Positions 58,308 through 64,000 of a stretch of 64,000 bases of DNA are shown here, piece by piece. Source of the stretch: Nocardioides sp. J54 (GTDB taxonomy: Bacteria; Actinomycetota; Actinomycetes; Propionibacteriales; Nocardioidaceae). The notes below the pieces were generated by a model that searched no databases, was not told where the DNA came from, and saw only the letters and a list, made by a program, of their open reading frames with translations. The stretch covers positions 1 through 64,000 of the forward strand of contig NZ_JAER01000015.1 in assembly GCF_000519005.1 (NCBI RefSeq). Reading direction: 5' to 3'. The position numbers and the translations under genes were made by a program. Within the stretch, counting starts at the first letter, position 1; each line of letters opens with the position of its first letter.

Positions 58308-59546
58308 TCAGCGGTACTCCGCGGACGCCTTCCGGGCCATCTCGAGGAAGGCGCGGCGGCCCTCGAGGTTCTCCTCGAGCTCCTTGACCTTCTTCTCGTC
58401 ACCTCGGGAGCGGGCGGCCTCGAGCTTGGCCTCGGCCTCGGCGATCGCGGCCTCGAGCTTGGAGACCATGTCGTCGGCGCGGGCGGACTTCTCGGGGTCG
58501 GACTTGCGCCACTGCTCGTCCTCGGCCTTGCGGATCGCCTGCTCGACGGCGCGCATGCGGCCCTCGAGCTCCTTGATCCGGTCGCGCGGGACCTTGCCGG
58601 CCTCGTCCCACCGGTCGGCGAGCTCGCGGAAGGCGGCCTTGGCGGCGGCGACGTCGCCGGACTCGGCGAGGGGGCCGAGCAGGGCCTCGGCCTCGACGAG
58701 GATGCCCTCCTTGACCTCCGCGTTCGCGGCGAACTCGGAGTCGAGGGCGGCGTTGGCGGCGTCGCGGGCGCCGAAGAACTTGTCCTGGGCGCCACGGAAG
58801 CGCTGCCAGAGGGCGTCGTCGACCGCCTTGGGGGCGGGGCCGGCGGCCTTCCAGTCGCGCATCAGGTCCCGGTAGCGGCCCGAGGTCGGACCCCAGTCGG
58901 TGGAGTCGGCGAGCGCCTCGGCCTCGACGACCAGGCGCTCCTTGACGACCCGGGCGGCCTCGCGCCGCTCGTCCTGCTCGGCGAAGTGCGCCTTGCGGGC
59001 CTTCGTGTACGCCGAGCGGGCGGACGAGAAGCGGCGCCACAGCTCGTCGTCGGCGGCCTTGTCGATGCGGGAGAGCTGCTTCCACTGCTCGAGGAGCTCG
59101 CGCAGGCGGTTGGCGCCGTTGCGCCAGTCACGTCCGGAGGCGATCTTCTCGGCCTCGGCGGCAAGCTTCTCCTTCTGCTCCTTCGCCTCGGCGATCCGCT
59201 GCGTCTTCGCGGCCCGGCGGGCGTCGCGCTGGGTGGCGATGACCGGGCCGAGCTCGTCGAGCTTGCGGACCAGCGCGGCGAGGTCGCCCACGGCGTGGAC
59301 GTCGTCGAGCTGGTCGCGCACCAGCTTGACGGAGGCGACCGCCTCCTCGGGTGAGAGCACCCCTGTGAGGACCCGCTTGTGCAGCAGGTCCACCTCCAGG
59401 GCGAGGTTCTCGTAGCGCTTCGTGTAGAACGCCAGAGCCTCCTCGGGGGACGCATCGGGCATCTGCCCGACCGCCCGCTCGCCGTCGGCTGTCTTCACGT
59501 AGACGGTGCCGTCGTCGCCGACGCGGCCCCAGTCAGAGGTAGTCAC
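58308..59546 (-). CDS. DUF349 domain-containing protein
   Basis: This 412-aa, highly charged and mostly alpha-helical protein has repeated DUF349 units with pattern W...W..F..A (WRNGANRLRELLEQWKQLSRIDKAADDELWRRFSSARSAY and YRDLMRDWKAAGPAPKAVDDALWQRFRGAQDKFF) and a coiled-coil C-terminus rich in Glu/Lys/Ala. The function of DUF349 proteins in actinobacteria is unknown. GTG 59546 follows TAGCAT by 8 nt on the minus strand. It is divergent from the MBL hydrolase gene with 46 bp between starts. Confidence 0.88.
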   Translation of the reverse strand: MTTSDWGRVGDDGTVYVKTADGERAVGQMPDASPEEALAFYTKRYENLALEVDLLHKRVLTGVLSPEEAVASVKLVRDQLDDVHAVGDLAALVRKLDELGPVIATQRDARRAAKTQRIAEAKEQKEKLAAEAEKIASGRDWRNGANRLRELLEQWKQLSRIDKAADDELWRRFSSARSAYTKARKAHFAEQDERREAARVVKERLVVEAEALADSTDWGPTSGRYRDLMRDWKAAGPAPKAVDDALWQRFRGAQDKFFGARDAANAALDSEFAANAEVKEGILVEAEALLGPLAESGDVAAAKAAFRELADRWDEAGKVPRDRIKELEGRMRAVEQAIRKAEDEQWRKSDPEKSARADDMVSKLEAAIAEAEAKLEAARSRGDEKKVKELEENLEGRRAFLEMARKASAEYR

Positions 59547-59580
59547 AGTGGCCCATGCTAATCAAAGGTCGGGCAGCCAC

Positions 59581-59586
59581 TAGGCT
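59581..59586 (+). promoter_or_regulatory. -10 box TAGGCT of MBL hydrolase gene
   Basis: TAGGCT is followed by 6 nt and GTG 59593, which decides against the in-frame TTG at 59590. Confidence 0.6.
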
Positions 59587-59592
59587 GGGTTG

Positions 59593-60312
59593 GTGCTGAT
59601 CGCCGCCTTCCCCGCTGGACCGTGGGGCACCAACTGCTACGTCGCGGCAACCGGCCCGGGCACCGAGTGCGTCGTGATCGACCCCGGCAAGGACGCCGCC
59701 GCCGGCGTCGCGGAGGTCGTGCGGGAGCACCGGCTCAAGCCGGTTGCCGTGCTGCTGACCCACGGCCACATCGACCACATGTGGTCCGTGACCCCCGTCG
59801 CCGGGGCGTACGACGCCACCGCGTGGATCCACCCGGGCGACCGTCACCTGCTGTCAGACCCCATGGCAGGCATCTCGCGGGAGAGCGCCGCGATGCTGCT
59901 CGGCGGCGACTACCAGTTCACCGAGCCCGACGACGTCGCCGAGCTGGGCGACGGCGCGGAGCTCGAGCTCGCCGGCCTGCGGTTCGTCGTCGACCACACG
60001 CCCGGCCACACGGAGGGGTCGGTCACCTTCCGCACGCCCTGGGACCAGCCCGACGGTCCCGACATCTCCGAGGTGATGTTCTCCGGCGACCTGCTCTTCC
60101 AGGGCTCGATCGGTCGCACCGACCTGCCCGGCGGCGACCACGCGGCCATGCTGCGCTCGCTGGAGACCAAGGTCCTCCCGCTGGCCGACGACATCGTCGT
60201 GCTGCCCGGCCACGGGGACCAGACCTCGATCGGCCGCGAGCGCGCCACCAACCCGTTCCTGCTCGAGCTCCAGGACTCCGGCGCCGCCGGCCGGGTCACC
60301 CGAGGACTGTGA
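59593..60312 (+). CDS. MBL-fold metallo-hydrolase (glyoxalase II-like)
   Basis: This 239-aa enzyme of the metallo-beta-lactamase fold has the zinc motif [12 protein letters not shown] (HxHxDH), a further His in [14 protein letters not shown], Asp in [21 protein letters not shown] and His in [12 protein letters not shown]. The layout is that of hydroxyacylglutathione hydrolase/YcbL-like thioesterases; the thiol substrate is open (mycothiol conjugates are possible in actinobacteria). Its stop overlaps the hisS start (TGATG), forming an operon with hisS and aspS. Confidence 0.9.
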   Translation: MLIAAFPAGPWGTNCYVAATGPGTECVVIDPGKDAAAGVAEVVREHRLKPVAVLLTHGHIDHMWSVTPVAGAYDATAWIHPGDRHLLSDPMAGISRESAAMLLGGDYQFTEPDDVAELGDGAELELAGLRFVVDHTPGHTEGSVTFRTPWDQPDGPDISEVMFSGDLLFQGSIGRTDLPGGDHAAMLRSLETKVLPLADDIVVLPGHGDQTSIGRERATNPFLLELQDSGAAGRVTRGL

Positions 60313-61688
60313 TGGCCAAGCCCACGCCGCTCAGCGGCTTCCCCGAGTTCCTGCCTGCCCAGAGGTACGTCGAGCAGGAGGTCGTCGCCACCCTGGCACG
60401 CACCTTCGAGCTCCACGGCTTCGCCAACGTCGAGACCCGCGCCGTCGAGCCGATGGACCAGCTGCTCCGCAAGGGCGACACCTCCAAGGAGGTCTACGTC
60501 CTGCGCCGCCTCCACGAGGAGGACGGCAAGGACGCCGGGATCGGCCTGCACTTCGACCTGACCGTGCCCTTCGCCCGCTACGTGCTGGAGAACGCCGGCA
60601 AGCTCGAGTTCCCGTTCCGGCGCTACCAGGTCCAGAAGGTCTGGCGCGGCGAGCGTCCCCAGGAGGGCCGCTTCCGCGAGTTCACCCAGGCCGACATCGA
60701 CATCGTCGGGCGCGACACCCTGCCGTTCCACCACGACGTCGAGGTCGCCCGGGTGATGCTCGAGGCGCTCGGCCGGCTGACCTTCCTGCCCGGCTTCCGG
60801 CTGCAGGTCAACAACCGCAAGCTGATCCAGGGCTTCTACGCCGGCCTCGGCGTGACCGGCGACGGCATCGACGAGGTCATGCGCCTGGTCGACAAGCTCG
60901 ACAAGCTCGAGCCGGCGAAGGTGCGCCAGCTGCTGCTCGACGAGGCCGGTGTCTCCGAGGAGCGGGCCGACAAGGCGCTCGCCCTGGCGACCATCCGGGC
61001 CACCGACGACTCGTTCGTCGCCCGGGTCCGCGACCTCGGGGTGAGTCACGAGCTGCTCGACGAGGGACTCGACGAGCTCGCTGCCCTGGTCCGCGCATGT
61101 GCGCCGCTCGCCACCGACACGGTCCGGATCGAGGCCGACCTCTCCATCGCGCGCGGCCTGGACTACTACACCGGCACCGTCTTCGAGACCCGCCTCGACG
61201 GCTACGAGTCGCTCGGCTCGATCTGCTCCGGCGGTCGGTACGACGCGCTCGCCTCCGACGGCCGCACGACCTACCCCGGCGTCGGCATCTCCCTGGGCGT
61301 CAGCCGCGTCCTGGTCCCGCTCGTGCAGCGCGGGCTGCTCACCGCGGACCGCTCGGTGCCCAGCGTGGTGCTGGTCGCGCTCACCGACGAGGAGTCGCGC
61401 GCGGACGCCGACGCCGTCGCCACCGCCCTGCGCTCGCGTGGGATCCCGTGCGAGGTCGCGCCCAGCGCGGCGAAGTTCGGCAAGCAGATCCGCCACGCCG
61501 ACCGGCGTGGCATTCCGTACGTCTGGTTCACCTTGACCGCGGAGGACGGCAGCACCGTCCACGAGGTGAAGGACATCCGCAGCGGGGAGCAGGTCGCCGC
61601 CGACCCGGCGACGTGGCAGCCTCCCGCCCAGGACCTGCGCCCGCAGGTCGTCACCACCGTCAGCACCACCGAAGGGGAAGCTCCGTGA
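60312..61688 (+). CDS. hisS: Histidyl-tRNA synthetase
   Basis: The 458-aa class II enzyme has [29 protein letters not shown] with motif 1, motif 2 around [32 protein letters not shown], the His-specific signature [11 protein letters not shown] and [28 protein letters not shown] (motif 3), plus an anticodon-binding C-terminus. The ATG overlaps the upstream stop. It is coupled to aspS by a 4-bp GTGA overlap. Confidence 0.95.
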   Translation: MAKPTPLSGFPEFLPAQRYVEQEVVATLARTFELHGFANVETRAVEPMDQLLRKGDTSKEVYVLRRLHEEDGKDAGIGLHFDLTVPFARYVLENAGKLEFPFRRYQVQKVWRGERPQEGRFREFTQADIDIVGRDTLPFHHDVEVARVMLEALGRLTFLPGFRLQVNNRKLIQGFYAGLGVTGDGIDEVMRLVDKLDKLEPAKVRQLLLDEAGVSEERADKALALATIRATDDSFVARVRDLGVSHELLDEGLDELAALVRACAPLATDTVRIEADLSIARGLDYYTGTVFETRLDGYESLGSICSGGRYDALASDGRTTYPGVGISLGVSRVLVPLVQRGLLTADRSVPSVVLVALTDEESRADADAVATALRSRGIPCEVAPSAAKFGKQIRHADRRGIPYVWFTLTAEDGSTVHEVKDIRSGEQVAADPATWQPPAQDLRPQVVTTVSTTEGEAP

Positions 61689-63463
61689 TCCGCAACCAGG
61701 ACGCCGGCGCACTGCGCGCCGAGAACGTCGGCCAGACCGTCACCCTCGCCGGGTGGGTGGCCAACCGGCGCGATCACGGTGGCGTGGCCTTCATCGACCT
61801 CCGCGACGCCAGCGGCGTGGTCCAGGTCGTCATCCGCGACGAGGACGTCGCGCACAGCCTGCGCTCCGAGTACTGCCTCAAGGTCACGGGCGAGGTCGTG
61901 GCCCGCGGCGAGGGCCGCGAGAACCCGAACCTGCCGACCGGCGAGATCGAGGTCGTGGCGGCGGCCGGCGCCGAGGGTGTCGAGGTGCTCAGCGCCTCCG
62001 CCCCGCTGCCGTTCCCGATCAGCGACCACGTCGATGTCGGCGAGGAGGTGCGCCTCAAGCACCGCTACCTCGACCTACGCCGCAGCGCTCCCGGCAACGC
62101 GATCCGCCTGCGCAGCAAGGTCAACAAGGCCGCGCGCGACGTGCTCGACGCCCACGACTTCGTCGAGATCGAGACGCCGACCCTGACCCGCAGCACGCCC
62201 GAGGGCGCCCGCGACTTCCTCGTCCCGGCGCGCCTCCAGCCTGGCAGCTGGTACGCCCTTCCGCAGAGCCCCCAGCTGTTCAAGCAGCTCCTGATGGTCG
62301 CCGGCATGGAGCGCTACTACCAGATCGCGCGCTGCTACCGCGACGAGGACTTCCGCGCCGACCGGCAGCCCGAGTTCACCCAGCTCGACATCGAGATGAG
62401 CTTCGTGACCCAGGACGACGTGATCGCCCTGGGCGAGGAGATCGTCGCCGCGCTGTGGAAGCTCATCGGGTACGACGTCCCGCTGCCCCTGCCGCGGATG
62501 ACCTACGCCGAGGCGATGGCCCGCTACGGCTCCGACAAGCCGGACCTGCGCATGGGTCTGGAGCTCGTGGAGTGCACCGAGTACTTCAAGGACACCCCGT
62601 TCCGGGTCTTCCAGGCGCCCTACGTCGGCGCCGTCGTGATGCCCGGCGGCGCCAGCCAGCCGCGCAAGCAGCTCGACGCCTGGCAGGAGTGGGCCAAGCA
62701 GCGCGGCGCCCGCGGACTGGCCTACGTGCTGGTCCAGGAGGACGGCGAGCTCGGCGGCCCGGTGGCCAAGAACCTCTCCGACGAGGAGAAGGCGGGCCTG
62801 GCCGCCCACGTCGGCGCGAAGCCGGGCGACTGCGTCTTCTTCGCGGCCGGCGCCGTGAAGTCCAGCCGCGCCCTCCTCGGTGCCGCCCGCCTGGAGATCG
62901 GCCGTCGTACCGGCCTGCTCGACGAGAGCGCGTGGAGCTTCCTCTGGGTCGTCGACGCGCCCCTCTTCGAGCCCGCCGACGAGGCCACCGCGGCCGGCGA
63001 CGTGGCCGTCGGCGGGGGAGCGTGGACCGCGGTCCACCACGCCTTCACCAGCCCGCAGGACCTCGAGAACTTCGACACCGACCCCGGCAACGCGCTGGCG
63101 TGGGCCTACGACATCGTCTGCAACGGCAACGAGATCGGCGGCGGCTCGATCCGTATCCACCGCGAGGACATCCAGAAGCGGGTCTTCGAGGTCATGGGCA
63201 TCAGCCAGGAGGAGGCCGAGGAGAAGTTCGGCTTCCTGCTGGAGGCGTTCAAGTACGGCGCGCCCCCGCACGGCGGCATCGCGTTCGGCTGGGACCGCGT
63301 GGTGGCCCTGCTGGCCGGCACGGACTCGATCCGGGACGTCATCGCCTTCCCCAAGACCGGCGGCGGCTACGACCCGCTGACGGCCGCTCCTGCGCCGATC
63401 ACGGCGGAGCAGCGGAAGGAAGCCGGTGTGGACGCGCGCCCGGAGGACGAAAACCCCGCCTGA
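61685..63463 (+). CDS. aspS: Aspartyl-tRNA synthetase
   Basis: The 592-aa class II enzyme of the bacterial type has an N-terminal OB anticodon domain ([31 protein letters not shown]), motif 2 in [30 protein letters not shown], a bacterial GAD insertion (about 290-400) and the C-terminal motif 3 [15 protein letters not shown]. Whether it is discriminating or also charges tRNA-Asn cannot be told here; no gatCAB is in the window. GTG 61685 overlaps the hisS stop. Confidence 0.95.
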   Translation: MIRNQDAGALRAENVGQTVTLAGWVANRRDHGGVAFIDLRDASGVVQVVIRDEDVAHSLRSEYCLKVTGEVVARGEGRENPNLPTGEIEVVAAAGAEGVEVLSASAPLPFPISDHVDVGEEVRLKHRYLDLRRSAPGNAIRLRSKVNKAARDVLDAHDFVEIETPTLTRSTPEGARDFLVPARLQPGSWYALPQSPQLFKQLLMVAGMERYYQIARCYRDEDFRADRQPEFTQLDIEMSFVTQDDVIALGEEIVAALWKLIGYDVPLPLPRMTYAEAMARYGSDKPDLRMGLELVECTEYFKDTPFRVFQAPYVGAVVMPGGASQPRKQLDAWQEWAKQRGARGLAYVLVQEDGELGGPVAKNLSDEEKAGLAAHVGAKPGDCVFFAAGAVKSSRALLGAARLEIGRRTGLLDESAWSFLWVVDAPLFEPADEATAAGDVAVGGGAWTAVHHAFTSPQDLENFDTDPGNALAWAYDIVCNGNEIGGGSIRIHREDIQKRVFEVMGISQEEAEEKFGFLLEAFKYGAPPHGGIAFGWDRVVALLAGTDSIRDVIAFPKTGGGYDPLTAAPAPITAEQRKEAGVDARPEDENPA

Positions 63464-63617
63464 CGGTCCCTCGCCGGAAGGATCTCCGGGGCGTCGAGAC
63501 CAAACCGTTACCGCGTCGCTATCGCATTGGCGCAAGGGGTGCGCCTAAGGTCACGAGTCGTGTCGGGACGTGACGTCTCGCGCACGGACCCGAACCCGAC
63601 GACGTGACGAGGTGGGA
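63464..63617. other. 154-bp intergenic region before transporter gene
   Basis: It contains a TAAGGT box (63546-63551) that could be a -10 element, without a clear -35. No hairpin of terminator quality was seen. Confidence 0.35.
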
Positions 63618-64000
63618 ATGACTGCGCCGAGCAGCGACCTGGACAGCCACTTGGGTGTCCCCGCTGAGACGGGCGAACCGTCCGAGGCTCCCGGCGCCGT
63701 CGTCAGCCGGTCGCCGCTGCAGCTGGCGGCGCGACGGTTCCTGAAGGACAAGCTGTCCATGGCGTCGCTGATCGTGGTGCTGCTGTTCTTCATCGCCGCG
63801 GTCGTCGCGCCGTTCGCGGTGAAGTTCGGCTGGATCGACCCGCTCAGCTCCAACCAGGACCTCCTGGACGAGTTCGGCCTGCCGATCGGCGACTGGGGCG
63901 GCATCTCCGGCGACCACTGGCTCGGCATCGAGCCCGGCATCGGCCGCGACGCCCTGGCCCGGCTCTGGTACGGCACGACCTTCTCGCTGGCGATCGCGAT
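63618..64000 (+). CDS. Peptide/nickel-type ABC transporter permease (OppC/DppC-like), partial
   Basis: The first 127 residues are visible; the gene runs off the window. After a disordered N-terminus comes RRFLKDKLSMASLIVVLLFFIAAVVAPF (TM1, preceded by the RRFLKDK-type region common to OppC/DppC) and a periplasmic loop with HWLGIEPGIGRDALARLWYGTTFSLAIAI, the classic GTDxxGRDxxSRxxxGxxxSL pattern. It should be the second permease of a dipeptide/oligopeptide importer. ATG 63618 has a GAGGTGGGA SD. Confidence 0.88.
   Translation, partial: MTAPSSDLDSHLGVPAETGEPSEAPGAVVSRSPLQLAARRFLKDKLSMASLIVVLLFFIAAVVAPFAVKFGWIDPLSSNQDLLDEFGLPIGDWGGISGDHWLGIEPGIGRDALARLWYGTTFSLAIA

Overview
The window looks like a chromosome segment of a high-GC actinobacterium, most likely Nocardioides or a close relative (Nocardioidaceae). 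This rests on the very high GC content, the many GTG starts, the frequent leaderless start codons placed 6-8 nt after a TANNNT -10 box, and the gene order thrS / Ap4A-type HIT / phosphatidylinositol-phosphate synthase / pdxS / pdxT / yebC / ruvCAB / yajC-secDF / apt / relA / hisS / aspS, part of which is shared with mycobacteria. No rRNA and no CRISPR array were seen. Genus-level assignment is inference.

Layout. 1-8.1 kb: a CitA/CitB-type (DcuS/DcuR-like) two-component system divergent from a DctA C4-dicarboxylate carrier, then an APH-fold phosphotransferase, a YihY/BrkB membrane protein, a K+ channel with RCK domain and small proteins. 8.1-9.0 kb: a 69-aa gene whose -10 box overlaps a LexA-type SOS box, then a possible small RNA with two tandem hairpins. 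9.0-17.7 kb: an isocitrate lyase/PEP mutase-family protein, a frameshifted NUC1-type nuclease, HrpB helicase, a secreted M15-type peptidase, a Fic protein and a secreted beta-propeller protein.

17,996-32,025 is a 14-kb integrative element in the 3' end of a tRNA-Val(GAC) gene, bounded by 26-bp direct repeats. It carries a tyrosine integrase, a HigB/HigA pair with an operator lying inside the antitoxin promoter, a KptA RNA 2'-phosphotransferase, a MobF relaxase-helicase, an AlpA-like excisionase and a set of small genes resembling immunity or effector-neutralising families (DUF6188, DUF6228, DUF7003, CbrC-like). No coupling protein or type IV secretion genes are present, so it should be mobilizable rather than self-conjugative. 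A 17-bp repeat near both ends is a candidate integrase arm site.

32.0-42.0 kb: a Gly-Cys-Val tRNA operon, an aminotransferase IV gene, a GAF-type regulator divergent from a flavin monooxygenase, tRNA-Val(CAC), a YidD-like gene, thrS, a lipoprotein, a TetR regulator, a HIT hydrolase and a phosphatidyltransferase. 42.0-47.4 kb: pdxS and pdxT are separated by a compact five-gene operon with two SipW-type signal peptidases, two secreted proteins with SipW-type signal sequences and an LPxTG protein. The second peptidase is fused to a C-terminal segment that itself looks like a SipW substrate, the most unusual protein architecture in the window.

47.4-64.0 kb: yebC, ruvCAB (SOS box before ruvC), yajC-secD-secF, apt, relA, a DUF349 gene, an MBL-fold hydrolase, hisS, aspS and the start of a peptide ABC transporter permease. 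Directly after the relA stop codon sits a gene with an AbiEi-like N-terminus and a DUF559/PD-(D/E)XK-like C-terminus, enclosed by inverted copies of an approximately 85-bp palindromic repeat. It looks like a small mobile gene unit of a kind I do not recognise.
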